This document shows, in pieces, positions 10,261 to 21,670 of a stretch of 64,000 nt of DNA. The position numbers and the translations under genes are program-made. Every line of letters starts with the position of its first letter. The stretch's first letter is position 1. Under the pieces are notes generated by a model. It did not search any database, was not told the origin of the DNA, and saw nothing but the letters and a program-made list of their open reading frames with translations. This DNA is from Lonicera japonica (lineage: Eukaryota; Streptophyta; Magnoliopsida; Dipsacales; Caprifoliaceae): NCBI GenBank assembly GCA_021464415.1, contig JAKCWG010000170.1, positions 1 to 64,000 of the forward strand, written 5' to 3'.

Positions 10261-12728
10261 CGAGTTTGGCTCGCCAAACTCAAAAAGTTTGTACCCAACA
10301 ATGACCTAAAAAAACTGTCCAGTTGACCCCTCTCTTTTTCCTTTTTGATGTTTTCACCCTTTACGCTTTCTACTATTTAACTTCCTTTCTCCCCCCTAAG
10401 CACTATTTTTTTGTTCAGTCTTTACTATTTGTTATAATGCTTTCGGGCTAATTTTTGTGCATTTCAACTAATATTTACTTTTGAAAGAGTATTCAATTAT
10501 AGCTGTCATATATTTTTATAACTCTAAAACTTTATTAAAAAATTATTATTCAAATTTAAAGCTAAATCTAATGCGCTAGCACTGAATGACAATAATTGTT
10601 TTCCTTCCTCACCTAAACACTAATAAAGCGTAAATTAATAAATGACAAGAACCTAATTAATTAATGATTAAACCTAAATATCTAGATTTTCTCTAGGCTA
10701 GAATCTAGTACGTGTCTTGATTAAAGTAATAGTTTCTTCCTTAATGGGAACTTCCAAATTGCAGTGATTTTTCGTATTGGGGTTGAGTTCTAGTGAATTA
10801 AGTTGATAGAGATCTTTTGTTTTAGTCTTAACTTATTTGTTCTTTCTAGATATACGTTAAATCGGTATGATTCAATTATAACAAATATCAAATCTTGTGC
10901 TGATTTATTTATTCAATTTAGCTCATTTGGCATGGATTATGATATATCAATGGAACACATACAATAAAGATGATAGATTTGTTATAACAAGAATGCGTGT
11001 GCGTGTTTATGATATACAACCATATATTAATATTAGGCATTGTGAATTGTTTATAATATTGTATGTTTAATCGTACATTTTTGTGATTCAATTGTTGATA
11101 ATTGATATTTTAATTTTTTTTATCATCAACGAATGGGTTGTAGTAATAAGACGGACTAAATATAACAGTACAATTAATTCATTGTAACATAGTGATGAAC
11201 TAATTATAGGAATAGAATGAAATGATCAAAAGTTGCGCATATAGAATTGATTGGTTGTTTAGTTTGTAATCTTTGAGGACGGCATTATAGGAACCGTGTA
11301 GTTATATAAACTAGTTGTGTTGCAAGTCAAAATACATCGATTTTTTACTGAGTGAAATAGGTGCAACATTACTTTTGTAAAAATACATACGTGACAGTAT
11401 TTATGTTCGATTCATAAGCACAATATTTACCCCTCTTTTAAATTCATAAACACCTTTTAAGACTATACTAAATTTTGCTCATTGATTAGTGTATCCTTCT
11501 CGGAATAGAGAGGTTGCAAATTTGAGATTGGGAATAGAAAGTTGGGTGGGTCTAGATGGACAAATAACAGGGGGCTATGTCACAATTAAAAGAAGATAGC
11601 CTAAAAATGTGATGGTCAAAATTAGTTTTTCGTGCGTATATATTACTTGGAAGATATTAATTTTAAGAGAAAATTTTAGAAAAACGACAAGTAACTTGGT
11701 CTCAATCTGTCAAAAATAATAAAACATTATTCTCTTATTAAGAATGATGAACGATGGTCAGAATTATAAGGCTAATGCTAAAAGTAAAATATATTTTTGA
11801 AAAACAAAATCCCACAAGGATGAAGTAAACAAAAAAAACTGAAGTACGATCAATGTAAGACGCAAAAGTCATACATAAAATGTAAGACGTAATAATGAAA
11901 AAATAAAATAAAATTGTTTTGCAAGGATGGTCTAATTTTTTTGGTAAATATTATCATTCCACAATGAAATATAAAAAAGCGTGTTTGATCATGTTAACCT
12001 TTCATAGGGTTTGAACTCTACTCTTGCGTAAAAAGTGGGTAATGATAGATAGGTAAGCTAAAACTCATTGGTGCAATATTCGCAAGACGTAAATAGGCAT
12101 GTCAATTAAATCGAGTAAGCGCGCAGCCCACTTATTTATCAAGTAAATTTTTGGTGGAGTCTTAATTGATTTTGATCCCATTCAAGTATGAACTAATTTC
12201 AGACTATAATATAATACAACAATTTGTAGTCAAAATTTACAAACACAAACCTCTTGTCAATAGTTTCAAATTCACTGGAAAATTAATCCTCTTCATTTAT
12301 ATGAGCAGACCCAAACTTAGGTATGAACTAAATTTGAAAGTTGAGTTTGAAGATAAAAAATGGGCGGCTTTAATTACACACATCACTTAACTCAATAAAA
12401 CTGTATCTTATTTATTTGGTTCTATTATACCAAGTATATATATATATATATATATTACTTCGATGTAATAAGGCCAAACTATTGTTAAGAACAAAAAAAA
12501 TACATTGGACAATAGCTCGGCCGTATAGGACCAACGTCATGTGCATACTCGGTATTATAAGATCAAGTATGTACACATTAATCAGTCTTATACGGCTAAT
12601 CTATGTTAAGGTATTATAAAATATTTTAATATGTGTAATTAGATCCGCTTAAAATTGTATTTTCTACTTTGGACCAGTTTGGGTCTCAACAGACCCGGAA
12701 TTATTTTCTTGTTACATGCCTGAGTCAG
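10261..12728. other. Intergenic, no gene seen
   Basis: AT-rich DNA with a (TA)n run at about 12437-12453. A 74-codon frame at 12166-12390 has no recognisable motif. The right end must hold the promoter of the OEP7-like gene, but no clear TATA box was found. Confidence 0.45.
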
Positions 12729-12820
12729 GGTGACTGACAGGGTCGGTAGCAAAAAGCTCATCTTGGACTGGCAAAGAATTCAATCAAGTAGAAAGAAAAT
12801 TGGCGAAAGTGAAGTGAAGA

Positions 12821-13060
12821 ATGAGAGAGGGGACGAAGAATGCGATGAGATCGGGAGTAGTGGTGGTCGGAGCCCTAGCTTTTGGCTACTTAACTCTCCA
12901 GCTCTACGTCAAGCCCTTTCTCGAGAAAGAACAACATCGGTTGCAAAACAACAACACCAACCTCGCCCAATCTCCACCTCCTCCTCCTGGTGACGATGAT
13001 CAACACTTCGATAATGCCTCCTTAATCCCAGACGACGGCCCCTCTACTCGCGATTCCTAA
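12821..13060 (+). CDS. OEP7-like chloroplast outer-envelope membrane protein
   Basis: A 79-residue single-exon protein. A short basic N-terminus (MREGTKNAMRSG) precedes one hydrophobic segment, about residues 13-29 (VVVVGALAFGYLTLQLY), followed at once by VKPFLEKEQ and a Pro- and Asp-rich soluble tail. A glycine-containing, moderately hydrophobic anchor followed by a KPFL-type charged region is the design of the signal-anchored OEP7/E6.7 family, which inserts into the plastid outer envelope with its C-terminus in the cytosol. The usual length is about 60-80 residues. A second ATG at 12848 begins MRSGVVVV and would give a 70-residue form closer to family N-termini, so the start is uncertain. 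The 3' flank begins a repeat that recurs downstream (14155-14740). Confidence 0.7.
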   Translation: MREGTKNAMRSGVVVVGALAFGYLTLQLYVKPFLEKEQHRLQNNNTNLAQSPPPPPGDDDQHFDNASLIPDDGPSTRDS

Positions 13061-13082
13061 TGTCCACTTTTCAAGTAAAGTA

Positions 13083-13560
13083 GTAAACCCCCGAAATTAA
13101 TTTTCTCCCTCAATTATGCAAGTTTACAATTTCTGTTTGGCTTACATGAAAGATTGTCTTTTGGAATATGAAACCAATTTCAGTGAATGCGAAAGTCTTA
13201 CTTGTTTCTGTTAATGATTAGTGTCTTTTTAAGCTCCGTTTGATTGTAAAGATGGAAAAGGAAAATAAATTTAGTTGGTTTGTGTGAAAAGATAGAAAAT
13301 AAGGTGAGAGATATTACTCATTTTATGAGTATATATCTTCCATCCTTCAATGTTTTTGCTCACCACCAAGCAAAGAAAAATTCTTCATGGAAAAACTTAA
13401 AAATCAAGAGGATATCACATCTATCACTCAAACTTATTTTCCATCTTTCCACCTAAACTAACTCAATTTATTTTCCTTTTCCACCTTGCAATCAAACGGA
13501 GCCTTAATTTTTGATTGTTATAGCTGCTTTATCAACTGTGTTATCTTTATTTACGCGCAA
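13083..13560. repeat. First copy of a repeat of about 195 bp, split by a MITE
   Basis: This directly follows the OEP7-like stop codon. Landmarks TTTCTGTTTGGCTTA, TTGTCTTTTGGAATAT, TTAATGATTAGTGTCTTTTTA and GCTGCTTTATCAACTGTGTT recur in order three more times at 14155-14740. In this copy the repeat is cut between TCTTTTTA and TTTTTGATTG by the MITE at 13232-13503. A detached tail with TTGTTCGAATTGAAATTTTC follows at about 13712-13745. Confidence 0.65.
13232..13503. mobile_element. Tourist-like (PIF/Harbinger) MITE, 272 bp
   Basis: The terminal inverted repeats are AGCTCCGTTTGATTGTAAAG on the left and GGCTCCGTTTGATTGCAAGG on the right, read inward, and homology extends some 35 bases. The flanking duplication is TTA (13229-13231 and 13504-13506). 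A 3-bp TTA/TAA duplication with GGCNCCGTTTGAT ends is the pattern of Tourist-like MITEs. It is inserted in the repeat that follows the OEP7-like gene. Confidence 0.8.
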
Positions 13561-14154
13561 TGGTTTTTGAATCCTAAATGTAACGATCCAAATATCCCAC
13601 GTCAATAGTGTAATGGCGGCAATGAACCTAAATCACGACTTGCGCTACCCATTTAGGAGAGAACCCGGGTGGATTAGTGTCTTTTGCACAAGTTATGACT
13701 AGTTTATATTATATTGTTCGAATTGAAATTTTCGAGTAAATCAGCGGGAATCCCCCAAATTTTCTCTAAGGCGTTCTGCAATGGCTTGTCTATGAGGGTG
13801 CTAATGGATAATACAGAGTCAAACAAAGAAAAATCACTCTTCAAATGGGTTTTCTATCCCATTGTGGAAATCAGTTCCACATTTTCTATGACATGTAAAG
13901 AGTCGCATACTCAATGTGAATGTGCTACATAGCAGTAAAATATGGGACGCACAACTCTTTCTACTCTCTTTTTATTGCATACATGAAGTTTAATGTATAT
14001 ATGTGGAAGATAGACAAGGAACCTTTGGAGATACTTTTTTTTTTAGGGTGTCGGTAGATACAAAAATCATGCCAACTGGATATACACATTGTTTAAAATA
14101 GCTTAAAACATAAGATAGAGAGGCCTTTCGTTGACAAGCCATTGAAGAAGGCTA
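13561..14154. other. Spacer between repeat copies
   Basis: No gene found. A 72-codon frame at 13714-13932 shows no motif. A T11 homopolymer lies near 14033. The segment separates the first repeat copy from the three contiguous ones. Confidence 0.4.
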
Positions 14155-14740
14155 ATTATGTCTGTTTCGCTTATAGTTATAGCAGAGTTTGTCATTTGAA
14201 ATTGAACCGATTTCAATGAAGATTCACAATCTTTCTTGTTACCATTGATGATTAGTGTCTTTTTAGTTGATTTATCAACTCTGTTGTTATTTGCATTACA
14301 TTGTTTGAACTGAAATTTTCAAATAAATCGCCAATTTCTCTGTCTAGTTATTTGAGTTTATGCCGTCTGTTTGGCTAATAGGAAAGTTGTCTTTTGGAAT
14401 ATTGAACCTATTTCTCAAATCTTTCTTGTTGCTATTAATGATTAGCATCTTTTTAGTTGCTTTATCAACTGTGTTGTTATTTACATTACATTATTTGAAC
14501 TGAAATTTTCAAGTAAATTGTCTATTTCTCTCTCTCTAGTTATATGAGTTTACACTGTCTGTTTTGCTTATAGGAAATTTGTCTTTTGGGATATAAATTC
14601 AATATCAATGAATGCTCAATCATAATTGTTTGTATTAATGATTAGTTTCCTTTTTAGTTGTGATTTTTTAGCTGCTTTATCAACTTTGTGGTGATTTACA
14701 TTACATTGTTCAAATTGAAAATTTTGCTTTGGGCCTCTTC
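14155..14740. repeat. Three tandem copies of a repeat of about 195 bp
   Basis: Successive copies start near 14155, 14334 and 14525. The anchor TGATTAG..CTTTTTAGTTG occurs at about 14247, 14438 and 14638 (spacing 191 and 200), each time followed by TTTATCAACT and by TTACATTACATT. Divergence between copies is moderate. A further partial tail (CAATTTACATTTCATCATTCGAATTGAAAA) lies at 14880-14910. A (TG)n run sits at about 14796-14810. Confidence 0.75.
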
Positions 14741-14910
14741 AAAGTCTTAAACTAGAGTTTGGGACTCTGATTTTGGGAGACTGGTATATATATATGTGTG
14801 TGTGTGTGCACATACACGATTGCATTGGTTGTGTGTATATGTATTGATCCACAGATAGTTATACACTGTTAATTGTGGGCAATTTACATTTCATCATTCG
14901 AATTGAAAAC

Positions 14911-15734
14911 TGAGATTCATAGCCAATCAAAGTCTTCTACTAGGATTTGTGACTATTTTGGTAGTAATAATGGTTATGTGTATATGTCTACTAATATACA
15001 TATAACTATATAAGTAGTTTTATATCCATCCATAGATACGGACATTCGTAATCAGACGAATGTGACATGTCATTCCATTTGTCAAGCATATGTAATGTGG
15101 GTGATAAAATTGTTAATAAGCACATCAAAATTCATATTGGTACTTTTTGTATACATATATACACTATACATAAACCCTGCTTACGACACCACCCGTTTTA
15201 ATTTGTTGATATGATATTTACTTAAATGAGTTCGCAAAAAATGAATGAGGTTCACAGAGAAAAAAGAAAGAAGAGTTTGGAATGCCCTTAGATAGAACCT
15301 GCCAATTTGTTAATTGGCGCATAAAAATTTGGCACAAAGACAAATTCCCAGATGCGGTTTTATCCTTTTGAATTGTTTGTGAGGATAGGTTGAGGCAATA
15401 ATTTTAGATGGACATAAAAAACTGACATATAAGATGCAACAATCATGTTAGAATGTGGGGCCTTTATCAAATTCAACCTTATCAAAATCTGTTGTAACCA
15501 ATGAATAAATGCCAAATTGAAATGACAGTTCTTTATGTCAGATAAATGTGTCAGTGTAGAATTACTTGGAAGAAAGAAGAGATCATCCTTTTTCAAGTAG
15601 CTTCTCAAGGTCTACATCACTTTATGGAGTGAATTCTTTAGAGCATCCAAAAATTAAAATGCACAAAGTAAGATAAATTTATACTATTTACTTGACGTGA
15701 TATGGAGTGTGTAGGATAAACATATCCTACTTAT
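14911..15734. other. Intergenic, no gene seen
   Basis: AT-rich, with short random open frames only. The 82-codon minus-strand frame at 15360-15608 has no recognisable motif. Confidence 0.45.
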
Positions 15735-15945
15735 ACTACACGACGAGGCCCGAAAAATTCGAAGGTAATGGAGTGCTTGTGAGATTAGGGAGAATCTCAA
15801 TTGCTATTGCCGTTTATTGTATTTGGCTGGAAGGGGATCAAAACATTTTTCAAAGTGAATGTGGAGCCGAGAGTGTAGTGCTTATGGATGTAGAGAACTA
15901 TGTGAGATTGTGAGAGGTAGAGCTTGGAAATTGGAAAATGAAGAT
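15735..15945 (+). pseudogene. LINE (L1-type) ORF2 3' remnant
   Basis: The frame through 15740-15913 reads RLGRISIAIAVYCIWLEGDQ, then a NIFQSE and MDVENYVRL segment. This order (hydrophobic helix, Y-x-I-W-x-E, then F-Q, then V-R-L) resembles the extreme C-terminus of plant L1-type reverse transcriptase ORF2 after the RNase H/zf-RVT part. It lacks any catalytic domain and is closed by a stop at 15911. A similarity search against plant LINEs would decide. The resemblance is partial. Confidence 0.35.
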
Positions 15946-16085
15946 AACTTATTCTTTGAATTGGCTTTGGTGTAGAAAATGGGGGATTGATTATAAAACT
16001 TTGATGTGATTGGCTCGTGTTGCATAGTTCGGTTGTTTTGAATGCATTTGAACTTTACCCAAACAATAATAATAATAAATAAACT

Positions 16086-16570
16086 CAGAACTGTCAACGG
16101 GTTGTGTATGGGTTGATTTCGTGTTAGGTTGAAATCATGTCGGGTGAAAAGTGCCTCTACCTGTACACGATCCGTTTAATAAACGGTTGAAAAATTCAAA
16201 TTCATACACGATCCATTTAATTAACGAATTATATGACCCGATTTGTTTAACCCATTTAAAATAAACGATTCGATTTGGGTCGTATATGAATAACATTTAG
16301 TGACCCGCTAATAATTCAATTAAGTAATTTATATATATATATATATATTATATTCGGGTTACACGGGTTAACACGGCCCGAAACCGACTCATATATATTC
16401 TTAACGAATTAAACGGGTTTTATTCGGATCTCGCGAATGTACACAAAATCGACTCGTTTAATAAACGGTTTTGACGGATCAACTCAATTATGACCCGCAC
16501 CCGTTAAGGATTCACCCAAATCCGGTAAATTCGTGTCGATTTCGTGTCGTGTTATAAATTGCCAGGCCTA
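16086..16570. mobile_element. Non-autonomous hAT-like element (485 bp)
   Basis: The right end, read inward, is TAGGCCTGGCAATTT and the left end is CAGAACTGTCAACGG. They share the hAT-type (C)TG.CAA core, and both are followed by ACACGA/TTTCGTGTT-like motifs. Near-identical 8-mers flank it: AATAAACT (16078-16085) and AATAAATT (16571-16578). The interior is rich in CGGGT, GACCCG and ACGGGTT words, typical of a common plant MITE group. A (TA)n run lies at 16330-16349. No coding capacity. Confidence 0.55.
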
Positions 16571-16578
16571 AATAAATT

Positions 16579-16899
16579 TAATTTTATGTTCAAATCCTAC
16601 TGCCAGCCATCTCTCATATCATGTAATCCGGAAGAACCACTAAAAGTCTTCATTAAGGCTTTAAAAATGCTTAACCCTGAACTGGGGAGCTAAAATTGAG
16701 TGGATATTTTCATCTATTTATTCCTTGGGTGAATGCTTTATTGCTGTAGAGTGTAGAACAACGAATAAATATACACACGATTATGCTATGCAGCTTTTAT
16801 ACAAACATATTGTTAAAAGTTAAATGCTAAATGCTCGAATAGTTACCTTTTCACCTTTACCCGGATAATAACAGAACCTTTGATTCTCTCTGGTGCCTC
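16579..16899. other. Intergenic, no gene seen
   Basis: No open frame or repeat of note before the tandem duplication that follows. Confidence 0.4.
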
Positions 16900-16901
16900 T
16901 T

Positions 16902-17153
16902 GAGATAGGTATACGCCACAAGTCTCTAAGTTAATTAACTGGGCAATAATACACTTATTTATAAATTTTATTATTTGTTTTTACCAAGTATATTATATAG
17001 ATTGTACTTTCACGAAATACAATAAAGAGATAAGTATACGCCGCAAGTCTCTAAGTTAATTAATTGGGCAATGATACACTTATTTATAAATTTTATTACT
17101 TATTTTTACTAAATATATTATATGAGTTATACTTTCACGAGATACAATAAAAG
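16902..17153. repeat. Tandem duplication of about 126 bp
   Basis: GAGATAGGTATACGCCACAA at 16902 recurs as GAGATAAGTATACGCCGCAA at about 17028. Both are followed by TCTCTAAGTTAATTAA, TGGGCAAT, ACACTTATTTATAAATTTTA and a closing CACGA.ATACAATAAA. The two copies differ at roughly one base in ten. Confidence 0.8.
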
Positions 17154-17261
17154 TGTAACTTATTTAATATTTCCCGTAAAAATAAATAATAAAATTTAGA
17201 GGTAAGAAAAACATTTTCCTAATTATATAGATGAGGGATTTTATAGAATCAATTTTGGATA

Positions 17262-17292
<31 letters not shown>

Positions 17293-18318
17293 GTCACTGT
17301 CATATCATCTATACTATACAGAAGCAAAGCTGATTGAGTTAGTTATGATATCAAATTAGTGCGACTTTCCTGGGTTATTTTTTAAGAATAAAATATTATT
17401 CGATGAGAATTGAACCTATATTTTTTTAGGTTAGAAAAGAAAACACCTAACCATTAAATTAATAATTCTTTGATATTCGCATCAACAAAAAGAAAACAGT
17501 TTGATTCATACTAATTAGTTGGCATAATCAATATGCTAATTGATAGTATATAACAATAGTTAATGGTATCCAAAATACATCTACAAGTTAATCGGTTTGG
17601 TTTAATTCGTAAAGAATAATTTTTTTTCTTTTTTCTTTTTGACAAAATTAACCTTATTTTTAACAAAAGGAATCAAACATTTTTATTTAGTTTTTTTGTA
17701 TTTTAATAAAGTAATATAGAGATGCAATTATATGGCACAGATTAGGAGTATTTGGATGCGGTGGAACGATATATTTTATTATTTGTTTTAACCACGTGTA
17801 ACAAGAAAAAATTAGAAGATTTTAGGGTATTATAATTCACCCTTGCAGGCCAGGTGCAGGGGCACATAGAGGCAGGGCCTATTTTTTTTCTAAAAAAAAA
17901 TAATTTTATATGTATATATATATTATAATTTTATAAAGACTTATGTGAAAATTTTAATATTATTGTATTTCCATTAAAATATTACAATTTTAAAATTATA
18001 TTTTTGTGCTTTAAATTTTGACTCCATTCCTTGCGGATCAACTTTCAGGGAGCAAGACTGATTTTTAAGGACTTGTAAGAAAAAAGTGCCTGTGAGGTGT
18101 GAGCTTATATACTCTATAATCAATTGGGATACTGAAAATTATGATTTGTTTAAAAAAAATTGTAAAAAAATTAATGAATAATAATTTTGTAAATTAAAGG
18201 TTTATATTTAACCAAACTCTAAAAATAGTATAAAATGAACTTTATAATAAATTTTTAAATTGTATTTTTTTATGAAATCATGCAAAATTAAATTTGTAGT
18301 ACATGTTTTTTATCATAT
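17154..18318. other. Intergenic, no gene seen
   Basis: Very AT-rich DNA. A (TA)n run lies at about 17262-17288. No open frame of interest. Confidence 0.45.
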
Positions 18319-18327
18319 TATTATAAA

Positions 18328-19791
18328 AGGTTTTTTTCGAGTTTGCCATCTATTATTAATACTAAAATCAAGATACTCCCCATTTCAATAATTATTTGAC
18401 TTATCCTTTAATTTTAACGGACCTCTAACACAATCCAATTTTTTTTTGTTCCGGCCATTTTACTCCTTATTATTCATCTTCTTCTTCAAAAAACTCTAAC
18501 CTATACTTTCTCTCTCTAAACTTACACAAATCCAGACCCCTCTCTCTCTCTCTCTCTCTGTCTCAAACTCAATCACTTTCTCCACTTGATTTGTTTTCAC
18601 ATAAACGATTTTAGATTTGAAAATTTGTTGCCAAAATGGGTTTATTAATGGAAATGATTTTAGATTCAAAAATAAGGTATCAAAATGGGTTAATTGATAG
18701 AAACAATTTTGGATTTATAAAAAGGTATGAAAAATGATTTAATAATAGAAACAATTTTGGATTTGGAAATTGGTTATAAAATGGTTTAATTGTTGGAAAC
18801 GATTTTGGACTTATCTTTGAAGAAGAAGATGAATAGTAAACTCATTTTTGGATTTCAACTTTGAGGAAGAAGATAAATAGTAAACGATTTTGGATTCGTA
18901 AACTAGGTATGAAAATGGGTTTACTAATAGAAACAATTTTGGATTTAGAAATTGGGTATAAAAATGGGTTTATTGTTGGAAACGATTTTGAATTCATCTT
19001 TGAAGAAGAAAATGAATAGTAAACCCATTTTTGAATGTCACTTTTAAAGAAAAAGATGAATAGCAAACCCATTTTTGGATTTCAACTTTGAAGAAAAAGA
19101 TGAATATTAAACTCATTTTTGGATTTCAACTTTGAAGAAGAAGATAAATAGTGAACGATTTTGGATTCGTAAACTAGGTATGAAAATGGGTTTACTAATA
19201 TAAACAATTTTGGATTTAGAAATTGGGTATAAAAATGGGTTTATTGTTGGAAACGATTTTGAATTCATCTTTGAAGAATAAAATGAATAGTAAACCCATT
19301 TTTGAATGTCACTTTTAAAGAAAAAGATGAATAGCAAACCTATTTTTAGATTTCAACTTTGAAAAAGAAGATGAATAGTAAACGATTTGGATTTGTAAAT
19401 TGGGTATGAAAATGAGTTTACTAATATAAACAATTTTAGATTTGAAAATTGGGTATAAAAATGAGTTTATTGTTGAAAACGATTTTGCATTCATCTTTGA
19501 AGAAGAAGATGAATAGTAAACTCATTTTTGGATTTAAACTATGAAGAAGAAGAAGAAAATGAAATAACCTTCAAAAATAGGTAATTGAGTTTGAGAGAGA
19601 GAGAAATAGTGATTGAATAAACGATTTTTTTTTAATGCATGTCTGTTAACATAGGGGTAATGGTAGAATGGTAAAAAATGGATGGAGTTAGCAATTCGTT
19701 AAGCGGCAAAGGTGGTAACTCAAAGGATTAGTAAAATATGATGGTATCTTGAAATTCGTATTAATAATAGAAGTGTAACTTAAAAAATCGC
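18328..19791. mobile_element. Non-autonomous Mutator-like element with internal tandem repeats
   Basis: A 9-bp direct repeat TATTATAAA flanks it (18319-18327 and 19792-19800), the size expected for Mutator-like elements. The ends are inverted: the left has CTATTATTAATACTAAAATC and the right, read inward, CTATTATTAATACGAATTTC. More inverted similarity lies inside (CTCAAACTCAAT with CT-rich flanks near 18540-18580, against 19575-19610). The middle holds the tandem repeats listed separately. The minus-strand frames there (76 and 74 codons) are by-products of the repeats and not a transposase. Confidence 0.6.
18840..19560. repeat. Tandem repeat with 271-bp period inside the Mutator-like element
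   Basis: ACTCATTTTTGGATTTCAAC at about 18840 recurs 271 bp later at about 19111, with near-identical sequence in between. A decayed third copy runs from about 19375 to 19560. Each unit itself contains shorter repeats built from GATGAATAGTAAACCCATTT and GATTTTGGATTCGTAAA-like words. Confidence 0.75.
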
Positions 19792-19800
19792 TATTATAAA

Positions 19801-21339
19801 TAACTTTTTAATTGACAGTGTTTTAGAATAATTTTAACAAATTATATATTCAAAACCTATTTATTAATAAAATGCACATAATAATTTTTTCGGAGTTATG
19901 CAACGTTAAGTTTGCACTCCTTATTTTTTAAAACATTGCTATCTATTTGTATTTAGTTGACATTTTTTAATATTTTATGAATGAAATAAAATAACATACT
20001 TGTTAAAAAAATATAAACACATCATGCAAAACAATTTTGCATTAAATTTTTTTTATTGCAAAGTTAAGTTTGCATAAAATACAATTTTGTACAAAGTTAA
20101 GTTTGCACTCAAGTCAAAACCCTTATTTGAAAATACAATTGATAAACAAACCCTTATTTCAGAATAATAATGATATCTACAAGTCTTTATTTTTTAAAAT
20201 ATTAGTCGTTAAATTTTTTGTGAAAATCATTATCAAGTAAGACCTTTTACCTCATTTCCGGTTGTGTAAAAAGATTGCAATCTATATCTATATTAAGCTG
20301 AAGGGGAACTTGGCAATTACGCTATATGTGTATTTCAACTAATGTGCCATATTTAAGTATTGAAAATACTGAACTATGTCGTTTTGGTTTTGATATTACA
20401 TGTGTAAAACCTGTCAAGTTGAACCGAAAATACCAAGTCCACAATTATCGAAAATGCTTAATAACATTTAGAAAAAAAAACCCGAATAATTATATAAATA
20501 TTTTTATCAAACATAGTCAATACCATAAGTACCAAGAATTTATTATGTATAAATTACTGAAGTTTTTCAAGAAGTTTTTAGACCACTCGTTTCTAATTAA
20601 TTGTAGCTGTTCGTTTCATCTTGTAAACATTGATGGTGCTTAGATGCTTACACCTTTCAATCTAAAACTCTACTAGTATATTGAAAAACAAAATTTTCGA
20701 AAATATTTATACATATATGCACTTTTACTATTCACCAAAAATTGAAACAAACGAAAATAACAACATTTGGAAATTGCCAAAATTACCAAAAATCCAATCT
20801 GTTTTGTATCGGTTTCTAGTTTCAAATACCAATGATAAATTTGGGACTTTAACTTCATCTTGATTTTTGGGTGCTGTAGCAAAATGACACCCCTATTAGT
20901 CCTAAGGTCTCGTTTAATTCATGAATTTGAGCACTCAGAAAAAGAAAGTCTTTCTTTTTTTTTTTATTTGATAAGTACAAATTTCGGAAATACTTTCCTG
21001 AAAGAGGTGAAAGTAGGAGGTAAAGTCATTCCTCTCAAAATATATGGAATTGATTTTTTTCTTGTGATTTCTTAGCATTTAGTACAAAATTTTTGGACAA
21101 CAATACTCCTATCTAAATACTTTCCATACTTTACCAAACATAAGAAATAAAACTTGACAGGAACTTTAGTTTTTCATTTCCATGAAAAAGATAAGTGAAT
21201 TAATTTCCCTTCTGTGAACCAAAAGTTCCAAAGGTGTAAGATGGCTCCTCTAGATTACCTTCCTTTTTTTCTCTTTTAAACTAATGGAAGAATTATTTTG
21301 TTGGATAATATACTTAACAACGGCCCCCTTCTCATAAAA
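19801..21339. other. Intergenic, no gene seen
   Basis: AT-rich. The 105-codon frame at 20326-20643 is K/N/Y-rich without any motif and looks random. A small repeat AAAGTTAAGTTTGCA recurs at about 19904, 20062 and 20095. Confidence 0.45.
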
Positions 21340-21344
21340 ATCGT

Positions 21345-21670
21345 ACTTAAGTTAACTAACTTAAAGACCATCTATTTCGAGAGGTAAACAGAATAATAAT
21401 TTTATGAAATTTTGTAAAGATAATCTATATAATATGTAGATCATTTTCACCAAATTTCATCATAAAACTTAAACGAGAAGTAGATTAACTAAACATCTCA
21501 AATTTCAACGTACATAAATATGCATATATATATATATATATATATATCATATGTTTAGTTAACCTACTTAGCGATTAAATTTTTTGATGAAGTTTGGTAA
21601 AGATAATCTTTTCATCATACAAAAATCATCTCCAACAAACTTTATAAAAAAATTCATCTGTTTACATCTT
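21345..21670. repeat. Foldback (MITE-like) repeat
   Basis: The segment contains GAAATTTTGTAAAGATAATC and, inverted, ACCAAATTTCATCATAAAA. It then repeats GATTAAATTTTTTGATGAAG and GGTAAAGATAATC after a (TA)n run at 21524-21548. It shares words with the foldback element at 23764-24016, such as AATTTTTTGATGAA and CATCAAA, so both probably belong to one family. No target duplication could be fixed. Confidence 0.45.

Noticed and set aside
18842..19337. Two similar 74-76-codon minus-strand frames (Phe/Ser/Lys-rich)
   Set aside because: They are the same reading of successive 271-bp tandem repeat units inside a Mutator-like MITE.
20326..20643. 105-codon plus-strand frame
   Set aside because: The composition follows AT-rich DNA (K, N, Y, F) and it shows no motif.
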